Positions 8,101-16,371 of a stretch of 64,000 nucleotides of DNA are shown here, piece by piece; positions within the stretch are counted from its first letter, which is position 1, and the number at the start of each line of letters is the position of its first letter. The notes beneath the pieces were generated by a model. It did no database searches. It had not been told where the DNA came from and saw nothing but the letters and a program-made list of their open reading frames with translations. The stretch comes from Amorphoplanes digitatis. Its GTDB lineage: Bacteria > Actinomycetota > Actinomycetes > Mycobacteriales > Micromonosporaceae. The stretch is from positions 3,776,501 through 3,840,500 of the forward strand of contig NZ_JACHNH010000001.1 in assembly GCF_014205335.1 (NCBI RefSeq), written 5' to 3'. A program made the position numbers and the translations under genes.

Positions 8101-10314
8101 CTATCCGGTCAGGCGCAGGTAGTCCACGTTGAAGCCGCCGGTCTCGCAGTAGAGGGTCACCAGCTGATCGCCCGCCGGCAAGGTGACCTGGGCGTGCACC
8201 GACCGGTACGCCGCCCACCCGCCGGTGTCCGGCACCGAGACCGTGGCCAGCACGGCGCCCGCCGCGTCGCGCAGTGACACCGCGTCCGGCGCGTCCGCGC
8301 CCGTGCCGTTGGCGACCCGCAGCTCCAGGTCGTAGGTGCCGGCCCGGGCCACGTCCACCCGGTAGCGCAGCCAGTTGCCCGCCGCGGTCCAGCCGACGTT
8401 CCGGCCGCCGCTGGCCGCCGGGGTGTTCTCCACGAAGTTCGCGCCGCCCTCGGTCCAGCCGTGCTGGGCGACGTACGACTCGGCCTCTATCCTCTCGCCC
8501 ACCGGCGCGCCGCGCGGGCGCACCGCCAGGTGGACCGTCACCTCGTCGTGCGCGGCGCCGTCGGTGACCCGGAACGTCAGGTCCCGTTCGCCGGACACGG
8601 CCGGGCGGATCCGCACGGTTCCGGTGGCGGCGTCGACGCCGACGCCGTCCGGCAGGTCGGTGGCGTAGTAGGCGAGCCGGTCGCCGTCGGGGTCGTCCGC
8701 CGACAGGCGCACCTCGGTCGTGGCGTACTGGTCGGCGACGACGTCCGGCACCGCGCGCAGGACCGGCGGGCGGTTGTGGCGCGGGGACGGTACGTCGCCG
8801 CGCCAGCGGTAGGTGGCGTACGAGTTCGCCGGCACCGTCGTGGTGAACGACCCGCCGGCCAGCACGACCCGCACGGTCCTGTCCTCGGCGGTGCCGTTGC
8901 CCAGGATCGCGACGAAGCGGTCCCGGCCGTCCTTGAAGATCACGTTGCTGATCCCGCCGTTCGCCGCGCTCGACGCGACCCGGACGTGCTCCGGGCCCAG
9001 GTACCGGGCGAACTGGCCCATCGCGTAGAGCTCGTCGCGGACGGTGAACGTGCGGGCGGCGGTGTCGACCTTGACCAGGCGGTCGGGCCACTTGGTGGTG
9101 CGGCCGATCTCCGCCCAGTCGACGTCGTTGTCCCGCGACGGCGTCCAGTGCAGCGTGCCGCCGTCCTGGTCGGTGGTCTGCGCCCACATCACGTAGGACG
9201 AGGCGTCCAGCCGCAGGTAGCTCAGGATCGTGGCGGGGGACAGGTCGCTGGTCTCGGTCATGTGCACCGGCTTGCCGGTCTGCTCGTACGCGTCCCGCAT
9301 GACGGCCGGGTCGCCCCAGTACGGGTGGAACGCGATCCCGTCGGCGGCCGCACGGGCCGGCGCATCGTCGAGGATGCGGTGATAGTTCTTCGTCTCCGTG
9401 CTGTTCGGGTCGCGCCAGTCCCAGAAGTTGAAGTCGTGCACGTACAGGTCGGTGTCGAGGCCCGCGCGCTTCACCTCGCGCGCGACGGCCACCGCGAGCC
9501 GCTGCTGCTGGGCGATGCTGAGGTCCATCGCCGGGTAGACCACGTCGATGCCGGGCTCGTTGAGCAGGGTCAGCGCGTCGATCCGCACACCGTGCTCCGC
9601 GTACGCCCGCAGGTACTTCACGTAGTAGCGCGCGAACACGTCGATGCAGTCGTCGCGCAGCCGGCCCACCTGCTCGTACGAGGAGGTGCTGCCGGGCCGG
9701 AGCGCGACCTCGCCGGTGAACCGGTTGTTGGTCTTCATCCAGGCCGGCGCGCTCCACGCCGAGGCGAAGAAGGTCGCCCGCGGGTTGTGGCGCTGGATCA
9801 GCTTGATCGTGTCGATGATGTGCGCGGAGACGTCGCGCCGGATGGAGAAGTGCCGCAGGCCGAAGTCCTCGTTCACCCCGGCGGGAAGCTCGTCGTACGA
9901 CCAGAACGGCAGGTGCTCGATGAGGTCGGGGCTGCCGATGGTCAGCCGGAAGCGATCGAGCCCGGCACCGGTGCGCGGGTCGACGAGCAGCCGGACGGCC
10001 CGGTCGCGCTCGGCCGGTGTCAGCTTCCACAGGTTGGAGACGCTCGTCTCGTCCAGCGAGAAGCCGACGCCGGCGTAGCGCTGCCGCGGCGCGCTCGGAT
10101 CGATGACGACGGTCGCGTCGGTCGCCGGGCCCCGCGCGGGTCCGATGTGGGTGGTCGGCAGCGGCTGCCAGGCCCGGGCGGCGCCCGCCGAGTAGGTGCC
10201 GGTGACGGCGGCGCCGCGCCCGGCACCGCCGGCGGTCGCGGCCGGCCCGACGGCGGCGAGCACCCCGCCGGCCGCCGTCGCGGCGACGACCGCCGCGGTG
10301 ATGGATCGCCTCAC
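8101..10314 (-). CDS. Secreted GH30-family glycoside hydrolase with Ig-like and CBM modules
   Basis: A 737-residue exported enzyme. Residues 1-28 look like a signal peptide. The catalytic barrel (about 65-480) has the GH30 layout: acid/base Glu253 in TLLNEPG and nucleophile Glu354 in HMTETS, with the preceding segment FFASAWSAPAWMKTNN typical of glucosylceramidase/endo-glucanase relatives. After a small beta domain comes an Ig/cadherin-like module (about 515-605, NRPPVLRAVPDVVADQY). A C-terminal carbohydrate-binding module of the CBM6/35 type follows (about 612-737, IEAESYVAQHGWTEGGANFVE, ending in FNVDYLRLTG). Likely substrate is a beta-glucan or glucosylated lipid; the exact linkage cannot be read. 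It is transcribed alone. Confidence 0.85.
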   Translation of the reverse strand: MRRSITAAVVAATAAGGVLAAVGPAATAGGAGRGAAVTGTYSAGAARAWQPLPTTHIGPARGPATDATVVIDPSAPRQRYAGVGFSLDETSVSNLWKLTPAERDRAVRLLVDPRTGAGLDRFRLTIGSPDLIEHLPFWSYDELPAGVNEDFGLRHFSIRRDVSAHIIDTIKLIQRHNPRATFFASAWSAPAWMKTNNRFTGEVALRPGSTSSYEQVGRLRDDCIDVFARYYVKYLRAYAEHGVRIDALTLLNEPGIDVVYPAMDLSIAQQQRLAVAVAREVKRAGLDTDLYVHDFNFWDWRDPNSTETKNYHRILDDAPARAAADGIAFHPYWGDPAVMRDAYEQTGKPVHMTETSDLSPATILSYLRLDASSYVMWAQTTDQDGGTLHWTPSRDNDVDWAEIGRTTKWPDRLVKVDTAARTFTVRDELYAMGQFARYLGPEHVRVASSAANGGISNVIFKDGRDRFVAILGNGTAEDRTVRVVLAGGSFTTTVPANSYATYRWRGDVPSPRHNRPPVLRAVPDVVADQYATTEVRLSADDPDGDRLAYYATDLPDGVGVDAATGTVRIRPAVSGERDLTFRVTDGAAHDEVTVHLAVRPRGAPVGERIEAESYVAQHGWTEGGANFVENTPAASGGRNVGWTAAGNWLRYRVDVARAGTYDLELRVANGTGADAPDAVSLRDAAGAVLATVSVPDTGGWAAYRSVHAQVTLPAGDQLVTLYCETGGFNVDYLRLTG

Positions 10315-10387
10315 GGTGCCTCCTGTGGTCGCTACCGAGAGGAGACCTTACTGTTTCCGGGTCCCGCAGCGCATCCATGGCCGCCGA

Positions 10388-10409
10388 TGTTTTGCGGAAA
10401 CCGTAAACA
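10388..10409. promoter_or_regulatory. Possible LacI-type operator upstream of the GH30 gene
   Basis: An AT-richer island in the divergent region between the glycosidase and the PEP-mutase-like gene. It has short arms TGTTT (10388-10392) and AAACA (10405-10409) around a 12-nt centre containing GGAAACCG. Dyads of this look are common for LacI-family control of sugar hydrolases, but the arms are only 5 bp, so this is weak. Confidence 0.25.
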
Positions 10410-10454
10410 AAGTGGTCGGATGTCCGCGGCGACGATGGCCGTAAAGTGGGGCCC

Positions 10455-11231
10455 ATGAACGACTTTCGAGCCCTGCACGTTCCCGGCGACCCGCTCGTGC
10501 TCCCGAACGCCTGGGACGTCGCCTCCGCCGCCGCGCTGGCGCGGGCCGGCTTCGCGGCGATCGGCACGACAAGCCTCGGCGTCGCCGCCGCGCACGGCCT
10601 GCCCGACGGCCGGGGCGAGGGCCGCACGGAGACCATCGCCCTGATGCGGCGGCTGGGGCGGCTGCCGGTGCTGGTCACAGTGGACGTCGAGGGCGGCTTC
10701 GGCGGCGGACCGGCGGCGGTCGCCGACCTCGCCGCCGACCTCGCCGAGGCCGGCGCGGTGGGCATCAACCTCGAGGACGGCCACGCCGACGGGACGCTCG
10801 CCCCGGTCGCGGACCAGGTCGCTCTCATCGAGGCCGTCAAGGCCCGGGTGCCCGGGCTCTTCGTGAACGCGCGTACGGACACGCGCTGGCTCGACGCGGG
10901 CGACCTCGACGAGACGCTGGCCCGCACGCGCGCCTACGCGGCCGCGGGCGCGGACGGCGTCTTCGTGCCGGGCCTCGCGGACGAGGACGACATCCGGGCG
11001 GTCGTCTCCGGCGTGGACGCCCCGCTGAACGTGCTGCTGCTGCCCGGGTTGACGGTGCCGGCGCTGGCGAAGCTGGGCGTCGCCCGCATCAGCACCGGCT
11101 CGATGCTCTTCCGGACCGCGCTCGGCGCCGCGGTCGCCGCCGCCCGCGCGGTCGCCGCCGGCGAGCCCGCCCCCACCGGCATCCCCCCGTACGCCGAGGT
11201 CAACGCTCTGGCGAGCGACGGCCGGAACTAG
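10455..11231 (+). CDS. Isocitrate lyase/PEP mutase superfamily enzyme
   Basis: A 258-residue alpha/beta-barrel enzyme of the isocitrate lyase/phosphoenolpyruvate mutase superfamily. It has the N-terminal VLPNAWDVASAAALARAGFAAIGTTS, the metal-site strand VDVEGGFGG and GINLEDGH, and FVNARTDT. The lyase-type catalytic Cys motif (KKCGH) is absent, which places it with the small PEP mutase/oxaloacetate hydrolase-like branch that acts on 2-oxoacid or carboxyphosphonate-type substrates. The precise reaction is unknown. ATG 10455 is preferred to the in-frame GTG at 10446. The next gene begins 10 bp downstream, probably co-transcribed. Confidence 0.85.
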   Translation: MNDFRALHVPGDPLVLPNAWDVASAAALARAGFAAIGTTSLGVAAAHGLPDGRGEGRTETIALMRRLGRLPVLVTVDVEGGFGGGPAAVADLAADLAEAGAVGINLEDGHADGTLAPVADQVALIEAVKARVPGLFVNARTDTRWLDAGDLDETLARTRAYAAAGADGVFVPGLADEDDIRAVVSGVDAPLNVLLLPGLTVPALAKLGVARISTGSMLFRTALGAAVAAARAVAAGEPAPTGIPPYAEVNALASDGRN

Positions 11232-11241
11232 ACTGGCGAAC

Positions 11242-11631
11242 ATGGCGAGCCGATACGAGTCGCACATCGAGCGCAAGATCCGTGAGGCGCAGGAGCAGGG
11301 TCAGTTCGACGACCTGCCGGGCACGGGCAGACCGCTCAGCGACCACGGCCGGGAGTACGACGAGGACTGGTGGGTCAAGGACTGGCTGCGGCGCGAGGGC
11401 GCGAGCTCGGGGGCGCTGCCGCCGACCCTCGCGCTGCGCCGCGAGGCGCAGGACCTGCGCGAGACCATCGACCGGTGCACCTCGGAGGCCGACGTGCGTG
11501 CCTACGTGGCGAGGCTGAACGAGCAGCTGCGCAAGGCCCGGGCCGGGCTGCTGGAGGGCCCGCCGGTGCTGCTGCCCCCGATCGACGCGGACGAGGCGGT
11601 TCGCGGCTGGCGTGCCCGCCGCGCCGGCTGA
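11242..11631 (+). CDS. DUF1992 (DnaJ-C28-like) domain protein
   Basis: A 129-residue protein with the DUF1992 signature RYESHIERKIREAQEQGQFDDLPGTGRPL followed by a WWVKDWLRREG segment and a helical region predicted to form coiled coil. Family members are small bacterial homologues of the conserved domain in DnaJ homologue subfamily C member 28; their role is not established. It follows the PEP-mutase-like gene by 10 bp. Confidence 0.85.
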   Translation: MASRYESHIERKIREAQEQGQFDDLPGTGRPLSDHGREYDEDWWVKDWLRREGASSGALPPTLALRREAQDLRETIDRCTSEADVRAYVARLNEQLRKARAGLLEGPPVLLPPIDADEAVRGWRARRAG

Positions 11632-11655
11632 CCCGGGCCGCGCCGGCGCCGTCGC

Positions 11656-13230
11656 TCAGGAACGCTCGGTCAGGGTCAGGGGTACGCCGGTCAGGGTGTC
11701 GCAGCGCACGAACGCAAGGTCGATCTCCACGTCGGTGAACCACAGGACGGGCAGCGTGAGCGGCGGCGGGGACTCCGGGGTGAAGGTGACCGGGATGACG
11801 CCGAAGAGCTTGCCCTTGAACCGGGGCGTGTAGAACCGGACGTCCCCCTCGGTGATCAGCTCCTTGCTGTCGATCACGGTGCGTGCGGTGCCACGCTCGG
11901 GGACGGTCAGCTTGAACGGCTTGTTCACGGCCTTGCGCATGCTGAACTTCAGGGCCTGGATCGTGCCTCCGGTGGTTTGCAGCCGGGTCACGCCGTCGTA
12001 GGTGGAGTCGTACATCGTCAGCGACGCGGTCTCCAGCTTTCCGCCCCGGAGCGAGACGGTAGGTACGTCGTCCGGGCCGGCCTCCTTGACGACCCGTGGG
12101 CCCAGGCAGGGCACGTCCGGCAGGCTCGGCGTCGTCGACGGTGTCGGCGAGGTGCCGGGTGCGGGGGAGCCGGACCCGGCCGGATCGCCGGACGGCGCCG
12201 CGGTGGGTGCGGCGGACCCGGTCGGCCCGGGGCTCGCGGTCGGTGACGGTGTCGCCGACGGGCCGGGGGTCGGTTCCTCTTCCTCCCCGCCGATGCCGAA
12301 CAGGTCGCCGACGCCCTCGACGAAGTCGTGCAGGCCGTCGACGAGGGGGTTGCCGGAGTCCTCGCCGTCCTCGGTGGGCGTGGGGGACGGCGAGGACGAG
12401 GCCGGGGCGCCGGTGCCCGGCTTGGCGGGCGCCGGCTTGCCGGGGATCTTCTTCCGCGAGGGCTTGGGCGACGGCTGCCGCGACGGCGCCTTCTTCGCCG
12501 CGGCGGCGGGCCGGGACGGCAGGCCCTCGGGGCACTCGGGCTCGGCCCGGGCCGGGGCGGGTGCGGCGGCGGCCAGGACCGCCGCCGTCACCGCCAGCGG
12601 CACCAGCGCGATGGCCAGCATCTTGCGGGGTACGCCGCCGGACGGCGTACGCGGTTCCGGTGCGCCCGCCGGGTACCACTCCGCCCGCGGCCGGAACGCC
12701 GACCGGTGCCGGCCGTCGCCCGGCCCGTCGCCGAACCCCGGCAGGATCGTGCCGGCGGGGGCCGGGTCCCGGGCGTCGTGGCGCTCGTCCTCCCGCGTGC
12801 CCTCGGGCTCGGGCTCGCCGTGCGGCCCCTCGGGATCCTCCGGCGCGGTGTCGGTGGTGCCCGGCCGCGGCTGCCTCGGTGACCAGGCCAGGACGAGGGC
12901 GCCGCCGACGATGCCGAGCAGCATGCCGGCGAAGAAGCCGCCGAGGTTCAGGCCGATCAGCGAGTACACCGCGGTGAGCAGGCCGAGGATGCCGTAGAAG
13001 AGTCGCTGCCCGGGTGTGACCCAGCTGAGCACGCCGCAGAGGACGAGCATCAGCGGGAGTAGATAGGACAGGTAACCCTCAGGGCCGAAATGCAGCTGCA
13101 GGTCGCCCAGCGACAGGTTCGCGCTGAGGAACAGCTCCAGTCCGGCGATGAGGAGCAGGAGCCCGCCCCAGAACGGCCGGGCTCGCCGCCAGCGGCGGAA
13201 TCCGCCGCCCGACGTACTTGTCGTTGCCAC
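11656..13230 (-). CDS. DUF6114 domain protein with long Pro/Ser-rich linker and C-terminal beta domain
   Basis: A 524-residue membrane protein. Residues 1-130 form a DUF6114 module of four hydrophobic segments beginning RRARPFWGGLLLLIAGLELF. A Pro/Glu/Ala-rich linker follows, then a single hydrophobic segment near 210-232 and a long low-complexity Pro/Thr/Ser/Gly stretch (about 235-375). The C-terminal domain (about 380-524) contains KETASLTMYDSTYDGVTRL-like strands, probably outside the cell. That last domain is an addition to the basic DUF6114 protein. It lies downstream of the DUF6230 gene with a strong hairpin between them. Function of the family is unknown; the pair is a recurrent actinobacterial cell-envelope neighbourhood. 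Confidence 0.75.
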   Translation of the reverse strand: MATTSTSGGGFRRWRRARPFWGGLLLLIAGLELFLSANLSLGDLQLHFGPEGYLSYLLPLMLVLCGVLSWVTPGQRLFYGILGLLTAVYSLIGLNLGGFFAGMLLGIVGGALVLAWSPRQPRPGTTDTAPEDPEGPHGEPEPEGTREDERHDARDPAPAGTILPGFGDGPGDGRHRSAFRPRAEWYPAGAPEPRTPSGGVPRKMLAIALVPLAVTAAVLAAAAPAPARAEPECPEGLPSRPAAAAKKAPSRQPSPKPSRKKIPGKPAPAKPGTGAPASSSPSPTPTEDGEDSGNPLVDGLHDFVEGVGDLFGIGGEEEEPTPGPSATPSPTASPGPTGSAAPTAAPSGDPAGSGSPAPGTSPTPSTTPSLPDVPCLGPRVVKEAGPDDVPTVSLRGGKLETASLTMYDSTYDGVTRLQTTGGTIQALKFSMRKAVNKPFKLTVPERGTARTVIDSKELITEGDVRFYTPRFKGKLFGVIPVTFTPESPPPLTLPVLWFTDVEIDLAFVRCDTLTGVPLTLTERS

Positions 13231-13267
13231 TTGCTCCTCCAGAAATGGTGCCTTACCCCGGCAGGAT

Positions 13268-13302
13268 GGAGGCCCGCGGGTGGTGCGTTCCCGCGGGCCT
13301 CC
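13268..13302. terminator. Intercistronic hairpin between DUF6230 and DUF6114 genes
   Basis: Perfect 13-bp arms GGAGGCCCGCGGG (13268-13280) and CCCGCGGGCCTCC (13290-13302) with a 9-nt loop. It sits between two co-directional genes, so it could partially terminate or stabilise the upstream message and make the DUF6230 protein more abundant. There is no clear U-tract on the minus strand. Confidence 0.65.
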
Positions 13303-13312
13303 GGCAATTACG

Positions 13313-13945
13313 TCAGAAACATTCGGTCGGCCTGCCGTCGCCGCCGCCGGGCCAGTTGACCTTCATGTTCAGACCGGTAAGCGTGAACGTGCCGGCCGAG
13401 GTGGAAACGGCGGTCTGCCGCAGCCCCCTGATCGTGACGTGCTTCGCCTCCTGGCCGAAGTCGCCCGCCTTGCCGTGCGCGTCCTCGCCGCCGAGTCCGA
13501 GGGTCGAGGCGTCCTGGCCGATGTTGATGTCGGTGAACTCCGCCTCGCCGCTGAGCTCGTTGAGGCCGATCAGCAGGTTGGTGGCCTTCGCCGGGTTGTC
13601 CTCGTCCCGGCCCGCGCGGATGGTGAGGGTGATCGGGACGCCCGGGGTCTTCACCGACTGGCACAGGTTGTAGAGCGTCGCCGAGGAGATGCCGGAGATC
13701 GCCACCGGGATCGCGTCGTCGTTCTTCTTGTGTACCGAGTCGCCGTACTGGGCGAAGCCGGTGCCCTCCAGCCGGTCGGCCGAGATCTTGAACGACTGGC
13801 CCGACACCGCGAACGTGGCGGCGAACGCGCCGTTGGCCATGCCGAAGACCAGGGCGCCGGCGACGGCGGCCGGCACCGCCACCGCTACGGCGAAACGGCG
13901 CCAGTCGGTGCGTCCGTACGCCGGATCGCCTTGCGCATCCTTCAC
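13313..13945 (-). CDS. DUF6230 family exported protein
   Basis: A 210-residue protein with a short cytoplasmic N-terminus, one hydrophobic segment (FAVAVAVPAAVAGALVFGMANGAFA, about 17-42), then a beta-rich extracytoplasmic domain with the DUF6230 motifs FAVSGQSFKISADRLEGTGFAQY and LYNLCQSV. It ends in a conserved-type Cys near the C-terminus. Homologues are often mis-annotated as cholesterol esterase; no catalytic triad is visible. The GTG start at 13945 is preceded by AAGGAGG with a 4-nt spacer. The longer in-frame extension to 14074 lacks such a site. It is the upstream partner of the DUF6114 gene. Confidence 0.8.
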   Translation of the reverse strand: MKDAQGDPAYGRTDWRRFAVAVAVPAAVAGALVFGMANGAFAATFAVSGQSFKISADRLEGTGFAQYGDSVHKKNDDAIPVAISGISSATLYNLCQSVKTPGVPITLTIRAGRDEDNPAKATNLLIGLNELSGEAEFTDINIGQDASTLGLGGEDAHGKAGDFGQEAKHVTIRGLRQTAVSTSAGTFTLTGLNMKVNWPGGGDGRPTECF

Positions 13946-14446
13946 GGATCCTCCTTGCGGGAAGTGGGAACGGCCGCGGCCGCGCCCGCCATGCGGCTCC
14001 CATCGCATGCGGACACGTCGATGCGGCAGTCCTGATGTGCCGGGAATGTTGCCGCTACCTGAGGGCTGGGACAAGAGCGTTGGCTACCGGCCGGTAACCA
14101 TGAGGAAACATCGATCATGACGGATAGTGAGCAATGGCCGCGGTGAATCCCTGAAGATGCGTCACCAATGGACACTTCGGGCGAGATATTGGCGTGTGAC
14201 GGTCACCACACGTGTGCGTTCGGCCATAGTTACGGATCGGTAACAACTTTTGGAAATCCCGGAATCGCACCTTCAACGAATCGTTTCGAGTCGCCGAAAG
14301 ATATTGCGCGGAGAGTGATGTATCCGCGGTACTCCCGCCATTTCCGGAGGCGCCGGCGGTCGCAACCGTTCGGCAACCGGTCGCGACACCGTTTGCACCC
14401 CGGCATCCGCAGGCTGTGGGCTCCCCCGAGCAAGGAGATCGCTCAG
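13946..14446. promoter_or_regulatory. Divergent 500-bp promoter region rich in palindromes
   Basis: This region separates DUF6230 (minus) from the exported DUF5666-like protein (plus), and its centre is AT-richer than the genome. Palindromes seen are TACCGGCCGGTA at 14085-14096 (extendable to 18 bp with one mismatch), CACACGTGTG at 14207-14216, and GTTAC (14229-14233)/GTAAC (14240-14244). The first and third share TTACC-like half sites, so the same regulator might bind both. No small gene is supported. Confidence 0.5.
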
Positions 14447-15049
14447 ATGCGTCTGCCCCGTACCGCTGCCGCCGCCGTGCTGGCCGCCGGGATCATCGTT
14501 CCCGCCGTTTCCGGGGCCGCCGTGGCCCTGGCCTCGCCCTCGTCGCACAGCGTCGTGGCCACCAAGCACGGGCACGAGCCGGGTGGGTCGGAGAAGCCCG
14601 GCAAGCCCCACAAGCCGCGCAAGCCCGTCCGGATCCCGTTCGCCGCCAACGGCAAGGTCACCGCCGTCGACGCCGAGGCCGGCACCGTGACGCTGGCGGC
14701 GCACGGCGGCACCAAGGACGTCCGCAGGAAGACGATCACCGTGAAGGTGCCCGAGGGCGCGCGGATCAGGGTCAACGGCAGGCGCGCGACCGTCGCGGGC
14801 ATCCTGGCCGGCGCCAAGATCACCGTGACCGGCCTGCGCGTCGACGGCGTCTACACCGCCGTGGTGATCAACGCCAACCGGCCGAAGCCGGCGAAGCCTC
14901 CCGTCACGCCGAGCCCCAGCGTCACGCCCAGCACCGACGTCAGCCCGAGCCCCAGCGTCACGCCCAGCACCGACGTCACCCCGAGCCCGACCGGCAGCGC
15001 CGCCCCCACCCCCTCGGTGAGCCCCAGCGCGGACCCGGACGACCAGTAG
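14447..15049 (+). CDS. Exported DUF5666-like protein with Pro/Ser/Thr repeat tail
   Basis: A 200-residue protein. Residues 1-31 form a signal peptide (RLPRTAAAAVLAAGIIVPAVSG). A basic linker rich in Lys, Pro and His follows (GSEKPGKPHKPRKPV). Then comes a small beta-barrel-like domain (about 62-145: ANGKVTAVDAEAGTVTLA, TITVKVPEGARIRVNG, ILAGAKITVTGLRVDG) of the DUF5666/OB-fold kind. The C-terminal tail repeats PSPSVTPSTDV. The start at 14447 follows AAGGAG (14432-14437) by 9 nt. The likely location is outside the membrane; function unknown. A strong terminator follows. Confidence 0.7.
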   Translation: MRLPRTAAAAVLAAGIIVPAVSGAAVALASPSSHSVVATKHGHEPGGSEKPGKPHKPRKPVRIPFAANGKVTAVDAEAGTVTLAAHGGTKDVRRKTITVKVPEGARIRVNGRRATVAGILAGAKITVTGLRVDGVYTAVVINANRPKPAKPPVTPSPSVTPSTDVSPSPSVTPSTDVTPSPTGSAAPTPSVSPSADPDDQ

Positions 15050-15059
15050 TAGCAGCGGG

Positions 15060-15091
15060 AAGCCCGGCCGGCGGGGTCGCCGGCCGGGCTT
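15060..15091 (+). terminator. Strong hairpin terminator after the DUF5666-like gene
   Basis: Perfect 13-bp arms AAGCCCGGCCGGC (15060-15072) and GCCGGCCGGGCTT (15079-15091) with a 6-nt loop, beginning 10 nt after the stop codon. Confidence 0.85.
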
Positions 15092-15188
15092 ACCATCTGT
15101 GGCACGGGACGCATCTTTCAAGTCGTCGTTCCCGGTGCCGAAATACCTCTCGTCGGCGAGTCGGGCGTGGGGGATGGAGGCGGGCCGG

Positions 15189-16370
15189 GTGGGCACAGAC
15201 GAGCGGCAGCGCCTGGCGGCGTTGCGCGGGTACCGCGTGCTCGACGCCCCCGCCGACGACGAGCTGGAGGCCGTGGTCCGGGTCGCCGCGACGGTCGCCG
15301 GCGTGCGGACCGCGACGCTCAACCTGATCGACGAGGACCGGCAGTGCCAGCTCGCTCCCGCGGGCCTCGCGGGCACCGTCTCACCCCGCGCCGACTCCCT
15401 GTGCGCCGTCCACTTCCGCGAGGGCGAGTTCGTCTGGGTCGCGGACGCCGCCGCGGATCCCGCGTACAAGGGCAACCCGTGGGTCGACGGCCGGCGTGGC
15501 GACATCCGCTTCTACGCCTCCGCCCCGCTGGTCACACCACAGGGCCACGCGCTCGGCACCCTCTGCGTCTTCGACTCCCGGCCGCGCGAGCTCAGCGACG
15601 AGCAGATCGACCGGCTCAAGGACCTCGCCCGGGTGGTGCTCGCGCTGTTCGAGCGCCGCCGGCAGGCCCGGGTACACGGCGAGCTGCTGCGCTCCAACGG
15701 CGAGCTGGAGCAGTTCGCCGCCGTGGTCAGCCACGATCTCGCCGCGCCGCTGAGCGTGATCGGCGGCTACCTGGACCTGCTCGCCGACGACCGCGACGGT
15801 GCGCTCGACGAGCGGGCCGGCGGGTGGATCGCCGGCGCGTCCCGGGCGGTCGGCCGCATGCAGGGCCTGATCGAGGCGCTGCTGACCTACGCCCGGGTGG
15901 GCGGCGAGTCGCGGGTGCGCGGACACGCCGAGCTGGGCGAGGCCGTGGACCAGGCGCTGCTGGACCTCGGCGACCTGATCCGGGAGAGCGGCGCCACCAT
16001 CGGGAGCGCCTCGGCGTCCGCCACCCTGGCGTGCGACCCGACCCTGCTGCGCCAGCTGTTGCAGAACCTCATCGGCAACGGGATCAAGTACCGCGACCCG
16101 GCCCGGCCGTGCCGCATCGAGGTCGCCGCCGAGCGCTGCGGCCGCGACTGGCTCGTGACCGTGACGGACAACGGCATCGGCATCCCGCCGGACCAGCGCG
16201 ACCGCGTCTTCGAGATGTTCGCCCGGGTCGACCCGCGCAGCCGTACCGGGCACGGCATCGGCCTGTCCACCTGCCGGCGCATCGTCGAACGCCACGGCGG
16301 CCGGATCTGGGCCGGCGCCGCGCCCGGCGGCGCGGGCACCACCATCTCCTTCACCCTTGCGGGCGCCTGA
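15189..16370 (+). CDS. GAF-domain sensor histidine kinase
   Basis: About 393 residues, cytoplasmic. An N-terminal GAF domain (about 5-165: LAALRGYRVLDAPADDELEAVVRVAA, APLVTPQGHALGTLCVFD) is followed by a HisKA dimerisation domain with the phospho-acceptor in AAVVSHDLAAPLSVIGGYLDLL. A HATPase domain follows with N box QNLIGNGIKY, G1 DNGIGIP and G2 GHGIGLSTC. The architecture resembles phytochrome-like two-component kinases without the chromophore domain. The GTG at 15189 has GGAGG 8 nt upstream; the ATG at 15174 is an alternative. The next kinase gene begins 2 nt after the stop. No response regulator is adjacent. Confidence 0.85.
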   Translation: MGTDERQRLAALRGYRVLDAPADDELEAVVRVAATVAGVRTATLNLIDEDRQCQLAPAGLAGTVSPRADSLCAVHFREGEFVWVADAAADPAYKGNPWVDGRRGDIRFYASAPLVTPQGHALGTLCVFDSRPRELSDEQIDRLKDLARVVLALFERRRQARVHGELLRSNGELEQFAAVVSHDLAAPLSVIGGYLDLLADDRDGALDERAGGWIAGASRAVGRMQGLIEALLTYARVGGESRVRGHAELGEAVDQALLDLGDLIRESGATIGSASASATLACDPTLLRQLLQNLIGNGIKYRDPARPCRIEVAAERCGRDWLVTVTDNGIGIPPDQRDRVFEMFARVDPRSRTGHGIGLSTCRRIVERHGGRIWAGAAPGGAGTTISFTLAGA

Positions 16371-16371
16371 C

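Noticed and set aside
8084..10927. Minus-strand open frame of 947 codons overlapping the GH30 gene
   Set aside because: Arg/Pro/Ala-rich shadow of the glycosidase in another frame, and it also crosses the oppositely oriented PEP-mutase-like gene.
13946..14074. N-terminal extension of the DUF6230 protein by 43 residues
   Set aside because: The GTG at 13945 has AAGGAGG just upstream, and the extension has no family similarity.
14880..15000. Repeated AGCCCCAGCGTCACGCC motif
   Set aside because: It encodes the Pro/Ser/Thr tail of the exported protein; a coding repeat, not a regulatory array.
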